From Stenopsyche tienmushanensis (lineage: Eukaryota; Arthropoda; Insecta; Trichoptera; Stenopsychidae): a stretch of DNA of 64,000 nucleotides. The stretch is from NCBI GenBank assembly GCA_008973525.1, contig WACJ01000426.1, forward strand, positions 1 to 64,000. The letters are read 5' to 3'. The notes under the pieces were generated by a model, which saw only the letters and a program-made list of their open reading frames with translations, was not told the DNA's origin and searched no databases. This document shows positions 42,738 to 55,895 of the stretch, in pieces. Position 1 is the first letter of the stretch; the number at the start of each line of letters is the position of its first letter. A program made the translations under genes and the position numbers.

Positions 42738-42890
42738 GGTAGTCTCATGGTTTAAGTGGTTAGACTCGTAACTCAATCATCTTGGGTTCAAATCCTACAG
42801 GAGGTGTGGCTGGCGACCATATATTTAAAAACATGTATACGCCATGAAAAACCATGTAAAAAAAATTGATATGAAAATTTTATATATATA
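42738..42890 (+). repeat. tRNA-derived SINE, copy 3, with TA-rich tail
   Basis: TTTAAGTGGTTAGACTCGTAA (A box), CTCAATCATCTT, B box GGGTTCAAATCC, AGGAGGTGTGGCTGGCGACC, TTTAAAAACATGTATACGCC, then an A-rich and (TA)n tail ending near 42890. It lies 9 bp beyond the Tc1 terminus. This is the most complete of the three copies. Confidence 0.85.
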
Positions 42891-43439
42891 TATACGTTCG
42901 AGTAAATATCTATCGAGTTAATTAAGAAAATAAGATGCTAGTGATTATATCGAGTTTGTTAAATAGCTTTTTTAAGAATACTGTTGAGGTACTCTTCAAT
43001 AAAAATATAATCGATCTTCAAATGCAAAGAGCTGTTGAAGAATATTAATTTATTTTAATTTTTAGTATTTTGCGATATTTAAAAAAAGTTCCAGCACGTT
43101 CGTGAAATTTGAGATCGTATCGATTTTTGGCCATTAAATAGTAAATATGGACTATAATCATCATTATTAATAGCATCTTTTTATAAAGTGCAGCATGGCG
43201 ATATATAGACTAAAGAAATGCTGAAATCGGTCCATATTTCATGAAGTTTTTTGTGTGACATTTGATTGCAAAGGGCTAATCAAATTAAAAATTCAGGGCT
43301 TAGAAATGGCTTTTGAAAACATTCCAGTGCTAATTTAAGCAGTTAGTTCCTGGGCTCTTACTATAAAGGCATATTTTGCTTCTAAAGAAGATAATTTTGC
43401 CATCCACCTATTCTATCATACCTAAAACTAAATATCTGA
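42891..43439. other. Unassigned AT-rich spacer
   Basis: Nothing recognised. Confidence 0.35.
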
Positions 43440-43560
43440 ATATAGTACGGGGGTAGCGACCAAAATTTTGCACCCATTTCTACAAAGGGAATTTTTGTTT
43501 TAGTCAGTGTTTATACAATGCAAATCGGAAAAGTTGCAGTCTACTAAGCTTTCGACGATG
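43440..43560 (+). repeat. Repeat Q, copy 1
   Basis: GCACCCATTTCTACAAAGGG, AATTTTTGTTTTAGTCAGTG, TTTATACAATGCAAATCGG and GTTGCAGTCTACTAAGCTT are repeated inverted at 56070-56165 with scattered differences. No protein reading is shared. Confidence 0.75.
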
Positions 43561-45387
43561 CGGTCATTAATAACAATTTTTGAAACATGCCGATATTAAA
43601 TTAAAATCTACAACGCTGATCATTTGTATACAAGTAGTTTACGCTTATGATTATTAAATAAATGTCGTCTAATTTCGATACAAGATAGCTAGGGGTTTGG
43701 TAGACGTGGTTAAAATTGTAGCGTGGAAACTTGATTGAAGTATTACAATTTTAAGCTACAATATAATTTTAAAATCTACGACTGTTAGTTTACTACAAAT
43801 ACATCAGGGATTCAAATCTACAAATACAAACCGGCATGTATGCATACATTACATTGTCATCCTGGTGGGGCTGCGGAGATTCTCCAGCCTGTCCCTCTGA
43901 AAATATTTTCCCATAAATATGTAAGTGGTGGTTCCATTAACAATTTTCAGCGGGTATGCTTAATTCGTCTGATAATTTAAACGTGTCATACATAATATAT
44001 GCCATTAGTATCGTAGAAGGTGAGCACCTTCACCGAACGGTGAGAAAGGTGGAGGATTACGGGGGGTCGCTTACACCCCCTGCCACTTTCGCGGTGTCGT
44101 ATGAATATCTTAAATGATGCCGAAGGATCGCATTAGTGGCGATAGAATCGAAACTATCATCGAGGCTTAAAGAATCATGCCAAGACATTTTGATGGATAC
44201 GGATGTGCTGATATACAATTATAAACAAAAATCAAATAGCTTTATGCCTGTATTAAAACAGCTTAGAATTTTGATAATTTCGAGGAAGATGGCTTCAATT
44301 TTAAGTCAGTAGGCGATGAATATATTAGCTTGCGATAATAGAAAATCTACGAAGTTTCTCCCAAAATAATTTAGAATTTAATTAATTAATATACATCCAA
44401 TTGAGATGCTTCAGAAATGCCTATGTCGAATTAGTTCTCCCTTCTTAGCCTAGAAGAAGTTGAATGGCTCAGGTAGGACAGGTGGCCGGCCAGGGAGGGG
44501 CGTTGATGTTTAAGGGGCACATTAGCAGAAAAGCTCTTTGGGAAAATCGTCGTCTGCTTAAGATTTGAAACGGAAACGGCGTGCCAAATAGATGGGGCCC
44601 ACTCAAACCGTCTATCTGATACACCCGGTCGTGGAGGCTGGTGTGGAGATAACCGTAATTACAGTACACGTGAATACTTTTCCTATGGTAAGTGCGCGAT
44701 TATTGCTACCGACAATCGTGTGAAGATGGCGTGAAGAGCACTTAACGCTTTAACTCTTCAAAGTATCATCCATCTCGAATATTTCAACCGGAGGTGTGAA
44801 AATAGAGTAATGCTCCTCGCTAGTAATTTCGCATCCAACACCGGGAATACAACGAATGTATTATATCTGACAGTCTGTCGAGGCTTAGAATTTTGTCCTT
44901 CAAACCTACTAATATTATCCAGAAAATATATTATCGCAAAACTGAGGAATAATTTGATATTCCAATATTAATAATTTGTTCTATTCAGAAACATATTTTC
45001 AGAATCAAGTGCTAGAAATACAATAAATTTTGATTATGAGGAATAGAATGCAGAATATTTTACAAAAAAACTTATAAAAATACATCATATTATGTATGCA
45101 AAATTAATATTTTACGAATAAAAACATCATTTTAATTTGAATATGAAGTCAAACACGGTTATAACGAGCATCAAGGATCAATATAAATAATTTTCTCACA
45201 GAAACTTGCTGATGTTTTAAGGTCAACGGTGGTGTTAGATACTACATAAAAAAACATATTCATCAATAAAAACTATAAACTCGATAATTTCCTAGTTACA
45301 AATTATTTAAGACTATATATTTAAGGTCGATATTTTATACAAATTTTTATAAAATGATTCTTTCCATTTAATATTAATTCATTTATA
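43561..45387. other. Unassigned stretch with GC-rich islands
   Basis: Islands at about 43860-43910, 44010-44110 and 44450-44650 are clearly richer in GC and CpG than their surroundings. GAAGGTGAGCACCTTC at about 44018 is a short perfect palindrome. No coding signature. Confidence 0.4.
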
Positions 45388-46022
45388 CTCGAACCTCTTT
45401 TTGTGCGACTTTTTTTTGTGCGATTTCGAAGTTATGCGGTTTTTTAAAGCAATTTTTAGAATAAAGAGTACGTATTAAATTATTACAAGGATAAAATAGG
45501 AAATAAATCATCAACACTAATCAAAATTTAGAAAAAAATCTAATTTGGGACTGTAAATCGTATTGCATCTTCTATCGCTAAATTACAACCACGGCCGTTA
45601 TTCTGGCTTACATTTAAAAAAAAATCGTTTTTTTGCATTTTTACAATGTTTTAACTTTTTAAAATACATCCTCCAAAGAAATTTCCAAAAATTTACAGAT
45701 TTATGTCAAATTTTTTTTTAATCATTTAAAAAAAATGAAGCTGTGACAAAATAAGGCCAAAAATGACTCGATTAAATTTTTATCAATAATATAAGACGTC
45801 CTTTAAATGTTACTAAAATTGTTATTTTTTAATTACCTTATCGTTTTCCTGCTTTTTTTCATTAACTTTTTTTATGCGATTTTGGATATATTTTATATAG
45901 CTGTTTTAAAGTTATGCGGTTTTTAAAATTCATGGAACGCATCTTCATTTTTTCTATGTAAGTCTTAGCTTTTTTTTGTGCAATTTTCCGAACGCATCTA
46001 CCGGACAAAAAACATATCCTTA
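45388..46022 (+). mobile_element. Tigger-type non-autonomous element
   Basis: Begins CTCGAACCTCTTTTTGTGCG after TA (45386-45387), with GATTTCGAAGTTATGCGG inside, the same terminus as the 38231-38416 MITE. The far end carries AAGTTATGCGG, TTGTGCAATTTTCCGAACGC and ATCTACCGGACAAAA, matching the opposite end of that MITE (GCGGAACGCATCCACCG) before fading near 46022. About 635 bp with no transposase reading recognised. Confidence 0.62.
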
Positions 46023-46049
46023 GCTATAGACATAAAAAATGTCATATAT

Positions 46050-46095
46050 TAGGGCGTACCACTTGAACGTTCGGAGTTCGTAGGTGGGAATTTTA
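46050..46095 (+). repeat. Terminus-like repeat T, copy 1
   Basis: TTAGGGCGTACCACTTGAAC, GTTCGGAGTTCGTAGGT. An inverted copy with the same word order is at 52121-52165. This looks like the end of a DNA transposon, but no transposase is attached. Confidence 0.6.
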
Positions 46096-49000
46096 GTGCC
46101 ATAACTTTTACAAAAGATAAATTATTCAACCAAAATAGCCTGGTCTAGGAACAGTTCATTTCTTAAAATTTACAACAAATGTGCAAAAATCTATTGAAGA
46201 GAATTCTGGTAAAAATGATGGATGTGGAAAAATTCCGTATTTTGAAGTATTTAGAAATGGTTATCCATGTCTTGAAGCAGTATGGGCTAATACCAATTTT
46301 ATATAATTCCCATAGGCTCATTGACAAGATTCATATTATCAGTGTGAATTTTTTGAAACATTTTTGAATTTCTTGCTCATAAATTGATGTTTTCCGGAAT
46401 GTTTTATTAATACTTTTTTTTTGCTGAAAAAAATAAAAATAATAGCAATTACTTCGTATTTGAAGATAATATAAAACCGTTGTACTTTCATTGGTTTGAA
46501 ATAGTCTTATTTGTAAAATATTCTGCAGATATCATTGACTAATAGAAATTCCGAATTTTCATGTGTAACGCTGAAATAAAATCTAATGAAAGTAGAGATA
46601 AATAACAGTGTTGGTAAAATGTTTTGCTTCTTGAACTCTTATTATAAAGATTCAGATTCAAATTTAGATTTTGGAAAAAAATCATCGTATCAATATGTTG
46701 GAAAATCGAAAATATTTTCCATTGGAAAGCAACGAGAAACCATCATATAAATAATTCTTTATCTAGATAAGTCTCATATAAATATCACCTATGTTCGAGT
46801 TCAGATATAATAACTTGAGAATCAGGAAAAAGAGATGATAAATTGTCAAAAAGGTTGCTCGTAAATATACATTTGCTGGTAAATTCATGGAATTTAAAGC
46901 ACGTTTGTAGAATGAAATTAATTATACGATCAAGTTGCGGCGTACTGCGTCTATTAAATAATAATATCCTGTTTAGCATGGATAGTTTGTTATCGTTAAA
47001 GAAGACGAGCAAGGCCAAAGACAGGCGGAAATTACGTGATATGTTGTCGGCGAAGAGATTTCAGCTGTAAATATAGAGCGAGGAAGCGTTTCAGCCTGCA
47101 TGCACCATCATTATCAGAAGTGGCTAATTAAATACGAGATTGAGGATTGCTATTCTTTAAGTGCCTGCTAAAATTTTATTTCATTTTAATTACCGCGGGG
47201 GCGAAAGGATCGGGTTGTTTAAAAAAGTCTCTTCGGCGGTGCTTCCGGTGTGAAAGCTTCTAATTGAAATTAAACCATTCCGTGTGAAGCTTTACTGTTG
47301 GCGTTATGGTGCCGTTGTCAGCAAAACCCCCGTGAAAGATATTTGCATACATTTCTGAATCGTGCGATTGTATTCACTCCGTATTTCCGCAACCTTATCT
47401 TCGCCATCTTTTAACACCCCCATTGCAACGCCCCATCATCTCCTGGCCTCTCCACTAATGGATTCCGCGGCCGGCATTGTGTATAAGCCGTACCAGGTGT
47501 CTTGGAAATTCGCAAATATTAGCGGATTATTTTCGATCATTCCCGACAATTTTCTGATAAAAAGCCATTGGAGAAAATTAAATTCTGGAACTTAAAAAGT
47601 CAGCTCGAAAATATATAATGACGGGGGGAAAAATTAGTCTGATGGGTCAAGATATCAAGCAATTCACTTTATTCCAATTATATGCTTTTCGTGGTTCTTT
47701 TTTATGCCTAAATGATCGACTTGTTAATCTTATATACAGGGATGTGGCAGGGAAACTACCTTATTTTAACAACGAAAACGCTGATTGATTGCGCTGATGT
47801 ATAAGCATGATGCACTATAAGGTTAAACACTGATACCCTGACGCACAGAAAGTAGTTATTTTGGAAAATTTCACAATCGACGATATATCGCTGTTTAATA
47901 TCCAGATGGTTAAATGAAATCTTAATAAAATACGAATTGATTTTTTAAGTTTTAGAATATCGCCTCCATCTATCTTTTTGTCACATCTCCTCTTTTTCAT
48001 CATACAAATATATATATTTATATTAAATCACATAAAATTGGATTTAGATTTTTTGCCATTTTTCAAGCTTATAAATCATAAATTCAATGCAAGGATACAG
48101 ATATGATAGTAAATTTTAAATATATTCACAAAACGCCCAAGGATATACTCTATTAGAATAATTAACGCTTCAAACTCGCTCATTTATCCTCTTTTAATTC
48201 TAGTTTTTAATTTTTATACACTTTAAATTATGATTTTATACGAGCTTTAATAGTTCTTTTTCCTCTCAGAAGAATGAGCTTTTATTATATATTCGTCTAG
48301 ATTTTCTACATCGTATAATATGATTTAAAGCGAGCAAAATCCGATTGATCGAATTTCGCATTTGTTGTAAGAGTGTGGATAAATCATAATTTAGATACAT
48401 CAGGGAGTTAAACATATTATTAAAAATAACCATAACAATATCATTATAATAAAAATGCTAAACTTATGGCGCTTGTTGTATTGTATAAGAAAAATATCAT
48501 AAATTTTTAAGGAGTTTGCAGGGAGTCTGTGTTTTGGAATGTCCTAAGGATTAACGATGTGATCAAAACTTGATCTTAACAGGGGAGGGTGAAATGTTCA
48601 GAACAATAAAATGGGGAGATTATATTAACTTCAGAGCATTAAAGTGTAATCGAGTAATATTTGGCATTAATACATTTATTCTACCAGGAACACCAGGAAT
48701 TGAACAGGATCTTAAACAGCAATTCATAAGTATGAAGATATCAAAATCTTTTTTTTTTTAAATTTCATTTGAAAGTAAATATCTCTAAGAATGTCATATA
48801 TAGTTTTGGTGAAAAGGTACGTATTATTTCAATGTTTTACAGCTAATTTGCGAAATGCGCTCGAAGCAATCACTCCGTCCAGATTGCGCCCCAACGGCTC
48901 TGAGACCGCTGTAATCCCAGACTTGTCCCAATACCTGCTTTTGTTTGAGAGTCAGAGGTTCCTGTTGGAGACCTTTATTATTTTTGTTCTAGTAAGGGAG

Positions 49001-51033
49001 CAAATTAAACCAAAAAAGTTAACACAGATTTAAAAAAGGCGAATAAGCAAGTATACAAAAATAATATGGCATTGAAAGAATTTCGATAAACCAAGTCGCC
49101 GATTAGTCTAAAAATTTACAAGCTTATTTTACACATGTATGGCTATGGTAGTTCGCAAAATCATATCGAAAATGTCTATTTTATCTTACGTTTTACATTA
49201 AAAAATACCCCCAAAAAAGGTTTATTTTTCTAAACTTTTTTCAAACCAGTGCCATTTTGTTATTTTTCATTTTCATTGTTATCATCATTTATGTTAATTG
49301 TTTGAGATTTTAAGAATTTTGATTTAAATTTATAAAATCACTATTGCAATAGCTAAATCTCTATTGCAATAACAATGCTCAACACGATCCATATGTTTTA
49401 TTGTGATTATCAAAGACTTTTTCAAGATCAAATTAAGCCTTATTGATTGAATAAATAGATGCCCTTCTGCATAGAAATTTATTTCAGGGGTTATTCCTTA
49501 CTTTTGTTAAGATTGCGAAATGTCTAAAAGGGGAGGCGGGATGTCCCGAAGGTCTAAAGAGAGGGTCCTGTAGAGGTCAGATAACAAGAGAGGGTGCCGT
49601 GATGAGGCTCCATGGGCAGCCGTGTGTGGCGCGCGTGCTTGGCTTCACGATATTTTTGGCTTCCTCGAAAGCCTTCGGATATTTTCTGTCCAAGCGAAAC
49701 ATCTTATTTATAGCTTAAGACTGAAAAATGTATACACACATACATTCCCATACCATTTTCCAATTATATATATAAAATTTGAAGCATACATTCATAATAC
49801 AATCGTTAGTTTGTTGGCTTAAATTCATAAAATGCAATAGCGTAGCAACGAAGCGAACGACGAAATTCTATAAACCGATAGTTTGGTTGCTAGAAAGGTT
49901 GCATTTTGTGTACTTAGCCATGTAATTCGGTTTATATAACATGTATATTTTAAAGACCATTTTCCGAGGCTGTACAGACGTGGGCTTATCCGGACCAAAC
50001 TCGCTTCAATAGCTCTCTATTGCATCCAATTTTATACTATGGGCTAAAAGTTAACTCGCAAACGAAGTTTAAACGTATTTAGAGACATCTCCTCGAGCAT
50101 TTTCGGTAAATGCTGCTTTGCCTGCAATAGAAATATTGACTGGAGATATCTGCATAGATACGTATATAATCGACCGTAAAAATATAGTCTGAAAGCTTCA
50201 CAATAAATTCTGCAAAGCTCGGATTAAGCTCGAATATTTTGAGCATTAGTTTAACTGTTATCTATTCTAAGCATATAAGATAAAAGCGATTAACATTCTA
50301 GATCATCCTAATAGCAACACAATCTCTTTGTTATTGGATCCATATTAAATTAAATGAATTGTCTAAGCGCTGAATTTTACTCCTTTATGAAACTGAATTT
50401 ATGGCTTTTATGTATATAATTTCTCATCCTTTGATCTTACCCAAAACAAACCACTCTATATCTACAGTACTTCTTCTCTTGATATAAATATAATAGAATA
50501 GAAGAGTAAGAATATCCAAGAAATCAGAATTGAAATGACATGTCATTGTTATTTCAAAATATTCATATTCTAAAAGCACATTTTAATGACAAAAAAAACT
50601 TCTAATATAATTAAATATTGAAGAATTTGAGAAATATTTTTCATTATAAAGAACAACCATAAGATTAAAATGAACATAGTTTTTTAACCAATTTTTGCAA
50701 TAACGGAACTGCATTACACATATATATGTACCAATTTGATGATATTCAGTCTTTATTATATGACGATATTGATTTTCCAAGCATCAACCCGTTGAAGAGT
50801 AATCACGCATATATGAGTTCGGACGCAAGTAAAACAGAGCATTCTCACGCATTAAGGGCGGAGATTAGTGAATTAAGAAACAAACGGTTGTCTTGTGTCT
50901 TAAATTCGTATATCGATGACAGGGTTGCACTGTAAAGGAACCCTTACACGTTTAAATACTTCAAACATTACATTTACATGAGGCGGGGGCGCTCTCGGGC
51001 GGCAGAGTCTCCGGGCGGCTCCCCGCCCCCACG
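46096..51033. other. Long unassigned stretch
   Basis: About 4.9 kb with no recognised transposon. GC-richer islands lie at 47200-47480 and 49500-49680. Complementary-strand frames at 46785-47070 (75-77 codons) carry no motif. One possible exon is listed separately. Confidence 0.4.
48843..48991 (+). other. Possible internal exon (weak)
   Basis: A less AT-rich block of 149 bp, open in one frame throughout (NLRNALEAITPSRLRPN, GSETAVIPDLSQYLLLFESQ). It is preceded by TTATTTCAATGTTTTACAG, a good acceptor, and followed by GTAAGG, a good donor. The protein fragment is not recognised. A single exon-like block without neighbours is weak evidence. Confidence 0.25.
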
Positions 51034-51443
51034 TGCTCGTCGGGATGGTCACGCTGACGTACGGTTCCGTTCTTCTATCGGGCTGTGATGTTGCTGGACG
51101 AATGGATGTGAATAGATGGGCGTAGAATGGAAAGACTCTCTTCTCTTAGTAGCGATTTATTCCACACGAGATACAGATAGAGAGAGAGGTCTGGCTGCAG
51201 GAGGGACGACTTCCCGTAGCCAAGGCTAACTGACGACTCCCCCATACTCCCGCTTCCTGTGCGTCACTACCTAACCGGCAACGATGCACGCGTAAGAAGC
51301 GATCCGTTGTTATGCAGGTGCAATGTCTCCATAGGTCCACAAGAGATGGCGCTGTTAAAATAACACATTTCACCTGAAGAGAGACAGAAGATGTCGCTAT
51401 TAAGAGCGCTATACATGGGGATAGTAAATCGTCCCACGCTGCA
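51034..51443 (-). repeat. LTR-like repeat family A, copy 3
   Basis: Minus-strand copy, beginning TGCAGCGTGGGACGATTTAC and ending with CATCCCGACGAGCACGTGGG-type sequence. It contains AACAGCGCCATCTCTTGTG, CTGCAGCCAGACCTCTCTCT, a TGGAATAAAT signal and GAGAGTCTTTCCATTC, all in the order of copy 2. The downstream minus-strand sequence (50990-51033) is GC-rich and could be the start of an internal region. Confidence 0.75.
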
Positions 51444-52120
51444 ATCTTTTTTATTTTTTACCAAGTTTTACAAACACAAAGAATCACTTATATTTTTATT
51501 TTATTTTTTAAAAAAACAGTACAAATAGAGAGTCATCACATCACATATCAACAGATTACGACAAAATAAACATTAAAATGGAATTTGTCCGTATCCGGTT
51601 GAAAACTATTAGGTATGGGATCTTTTTAGAAACATATTAAATAGTAGAAAACCATATAAATCAATTATATTCTTAAAAATTAGCGTAGATCAGTGTTTAT
51701 ATATGAAACGCTTTTGTTTCTTAAACCGAAGACATAGATGCGTATTGTTTATGTTTATGCAAAAAAAAAATAACGAATATTGTGTGCTATCAACAGTGTA
51801 AAGGTTCATTTATTGATATATAAGATTGATTCATGCTGCGCGGTCCTGAGAGAAAAGTGGATTTCTCAAATTAACTCAATTTAAAATTACTCACAAATCA
51901 AAAGGCTTAAATGAATTTGAATACGACACCATATTTTTGTATTGTTCAATTACTAATCTATAATACTTATGTGACCATATAGTCACGTTTATTTGTTCAT
52001 TACAAGATTATATAATCACGTAGTTTGCTTCCTGAATTATAAAGATGAGGGTTGAAATCTGGATTGTGGAACATATTTTCACCGTACTATTTAATTTGAG
52101 AGAATGATGAAAAATGGATT

Positions 52121-52165
52121 TTTATCTACGAATTCCGAACATTTATGTGATACGCCCTAATAATA
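52121..52165 (-). repeat. Terminus-like repeat T, copy 2
   Basis: Reverse complement reads TTAGGGCGTATCACATAAAT, GTTCGGAATTCGTAGAT, matching 46050-46095. Confidence 0.6.
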
Positions 52166-54148
52166 AATCATGTTTATATGTTTTTATCCCATTTTTTTTC
52201 CTGGAAATGTATTTATAATTTTATCAATTGCTAAATGATTGATATCTAAAAAAGATGCTAGTAAATGATGGTCATATTACCATTGCATCAGATACTCGAA
52301 GCTGACTTGCTCGAATATTAAACGTCGTACTTCAATAAATCTTAATTTAGTTCATGTTTCGCATTGCTTTAGTATCACTTCTGACATAAAGTGAGCATCT
52401 TAAGCTTCTTGGAGACTGAATATAATTAAATGCTTATTCAGTGATATTCCAGCGAAGATTTATATGCATGTGGAAACTGCACCGGATTTCATGGATTTCG
52501 ATGCATTCATCCCCCGATGATGAGTTGATAATGATCAGATTTTTTTTGGTCCATATGCAAATTATTACACATGAAGCATTTACCATTCAATAGTGATTAA
52601 ATCGCTAATTTTTGAATGCACAGTTCATTAGTGATTCCGCATGTGTTGTTTAGTGTGTAACGATTATTGCGCAAGGTCCGCCAGACCTCGGGTGCAGTAT
52701 TTGCGGCGGAATTTCGAAATCGTCGAAAGTTGTTATCTCTAACACCAGAAAGCCGGATAAACATATATGCATAGTAATAATCGGTTTAAGCATAAATATC
52801 GGTTTATGTAAATAAAAGACTGGGGGGACTTAATCCGGTGAAGTGTCGTGTTGCGAGCAACCCTTGACTGTGCACGGCTCAAATCGGTGAGATGGATTAT
52901 TAATTATATCACACATAATACGTACACAATGCGCATATATTATGCATGAGCTCTGAGTGTACATTTTAAGGCATGAGAATTGGACAAGTGTTCCAATCCG
53001 ATCATAAACTCCTGGAAACACGTGCCAGTGTGCACGCACCACGCTCAATCAGTACCATTTCGCAATAATGGATTGCTCGAATGTAGCAAATCATTGTATG
53101 CGTATCAAAAACACCTTTGGGTAATTAAATTTAATTTTACTAAGCAAATAGCAAGCAAAATACATAACAGAGAGGTGAGCAGAGAGTGCGCATGCGCAAT
53201 GCGGTGGTTTTTAATATATATAAGGATATTGAGTGCAAGCAGAATTTTTATATTAATTATTGCGCACCAGAAGCTAATCATATTTGATCTTCTTTACATT
53301 TTTTCTATTTGATTTCATAATTTTAAAAATTTTGAAAACCGGCAATATTGAGTATCGTAAATGTTTAAACGGTTTAGATCCTGAACTCTTAGAGATATTA
53401 TGAGTGTCATCTAGAACAGCGGTTCTTAAACGGATATAAAAAACATGTATTTATAGTTAAACAAGATATTTTCGTGAAATTATTTATAGAAAACATCATA
53501 AGAAGCTCTATTTTGACCAATATTTGACCAAAAAATTGTTGTTTGTTTGAAATATTAAGTCAAAGGGGTTGGGATAAGGTCTCCGAAAGAAATTTTGCTC
53601 AAGATGGGGTCCGCGGACCAGGGCCGTAATAACTGGGGTGGGGCGCAAAAATCGGAATACCGATCCGGTCGAGTGCGAAATGCACATGGTTTTTATTTTA
53701 ATCAACTATTCCACTTTACAGAAACCAAGACTGATTGACTCTGTCCATTTTTATAATACATACTAAGTTTTCTAATCTGTCTTTTCTACATTATCATTAT
53801 GTTTAAGTATGGCATCCGATCGTGAGGCGCTCATTCATCATATCAGCGGTCCGAAAAGCGGACCGATTGAGCATACAAACCTTATGACCGTTTTGTCTTT
53901 TATTAGGGCTTTTTCTATGGTCTGTACGATCATGGAAGCAACGTAACGTCTAGACACTTTCTATCATGGTATTTTTTTACAACATGAACCGCCACCTATA
54001 TGTTAGGTCGGGTACATTTGGGACTATCTTTGTATATTATTTTAAAGCATAGATTCTAATATTATTTAATTATTACATTAAGAATAGTATTAGTTACTTT
54101 AAACGAGTAGTAAGTAGTAACTTTAAAAAATAAATTGGATTTCTGGGA

Positions 54149-54160
54149 GGGGGGGGGGGG
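54149..54160. repeat. Poly-G run
   Basis: Twelve consecutive G after GGGA in otherwise AT-rich sequence. Confidence 0.9.
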
Positions 54161-55895
54161 TTGTCTGGATTCAAAGTTGCCAGTCACCTGGCATGTAGAG
54201 GGTTTTGTTTGGTCACAGTAAATTCTTCCGATGAAGAGGTCGTCGCGCGCTCCTGTCAATCTCAATTAAATGCTAGCATTTTTTGATCCTACATAAATGT
54301 TGTAACCTTACTTTATGGATGATCTTTGTATTATACACAATGAGATAAATACAAAAAGGGGTACAGGAAAAAGGGAATGAAGTTTTTCCCTTTATCTGTC
54401 TTTAGATTTTATATCTTACCTTGGAGAGTTACCCTAAATTTCTCAGATTTGAAAAAGTAAACACTGTGGGATTAATAAAGTTTTGAGTGATTAAACTTTG
54501 CAAGAGTTTTATTTTAAAATTATGATAATTTTGCTATCCCAATCCTAGATTGTTATCAACATTTAAAAAATGCAGATAAATCTATCTTAAATGGCAAATT
54601 TAACCCATTTCCAAAAAAATGCAAATTGGCCCTTAGAACCTTAAGAAAAAGAAGAATATCCATCGACATGCTAAAAAATATGCCGAAATTTTTTTCTTTT
54701 TTATTTCTTAATTGTTGGGATTCAAGTCACTATACAAATAAATTGTTAAGACAAATGATTGCTGAACATGAAACATTAAAAATATTGAAAAAATTTATAA
54801 AATAGGGCAGGGCCATATTTGAGTAATAGATTTGCAGCAATAAATATGATATAATTAAGAAATGTTGATAATTTAAAAGTACTTCATGATTTCATTTCTA
54901 TTTAAATGTTTCTATCCAAACTATCTTATTTAATATAACTATTTATAGAAAAAGTGGAAAATAAATTTGTAAAAGTCTTGAGATTTATATTTAGGAATAT
55001 CTCTTTAGGGACTCAATTTCATTCACTAATGAATATGACATCTCAAGGAAAAATTGGAATAATGGCAGAAACAGGGTTGTACATGAAAATCCTCAACGTA
55101 TATTATTTTAAATTGATCAATATGATTGCTACATGGCTAAATTTAAAAAAAATATATAAACTTCTAATGGTAAAAAATTGATGGGGCGACTTTATTTTGG
55201 GGGTGTGCACGTCTCGAGGGGCTCGTCTGAGTTCGAGTCCCGGCGCTGATTGTTTATGTATGGATGTATTCCGGCTTAGTTGTGACACTTGATGGGAAAG
55301 TTGACACATGTTGAGTCTATATAAAGCTTAGGGGGTTGTACTTGCTTCAATTTAAGATCAAATATTTAAATTGGCCAACCCGTAAAGCAATAAGCAAATC
55401 CTCCGTTTGCTATGCCAACTTTGTCTTTGCGGACCACATTTGCCATGAGTAGACTTCGAAAACTCATCGCGAGATAAATACTGCGGGTGAACTTTTAAAA
55501 AAACAACGACCGAATCATAAAACAAGACTTGAAATATTTACCCCGCTCCGGGCTATTAATCTTTGCGGCTAAATGATGCTCTTTGAGCCGTATTTCTTTT
55601 TAAAGCGGAGGAAAATAAGACCCAGACTTAAGAGTTTGTGGATTTAGAAATTTACCTGTTTTCAAATAGTCATAAATATGTCTAATCCGCACAGTGTTAT
55701 ATCAGAATATTTTAAAATAGACTATTTTTTGGAACAAATATGAGGCATTTCATGTTTTTCTTATTTTGATTTTGGCAAGAAGGTAACTGGGGCATCCAAA
55801 ACTATATTCTACATAAATCTCAAAACTATAGTTAAGTGATTTCTAATTATCAACGTAGGCATTTAGATAATATTTGAGAGGGAAAAACGTGCTGT

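Larger units (their letters stand above)
51444..55895. other. Long unassigned stretch
   Basis: About 4.4 kb. It holds an inverted relative of 39400-39475 at about 51735-51810, terminus-like repeat T copy 2 at 52121-52165, a hAT-like end CAGCGGTTCTTAAACGG at 53417 and a 12-G run at 54149-54160. A perfect small hairpin CGGTCCGAAAAGCGGACCG lies near 53847. An isolated B-box-like GAGTTCGAGTCCC near 55231 may be SINE-derived. No coding region is recognised. Confidence 0.4.

Noticed and set aside
42738..42812. tRNA gene at the SINE head
   Set aside because: Acceptor and anticodon stems do not pair well, and the same unit with a non-tRNA tail is repeated at 27.4 and 36.0 kb, so it is a SINE.
53847..53866. 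Small perfect hairpin as a terminator
   Set aside because: Rho-independent terminators are bacterial; this is eukaryotic DNA and no T-run follows.
55228..55245. Possible tRNA gene from GAGTTCGAGTCCC
   Set aside because: Only the B box is present; no cloverleaf or A box could be built.
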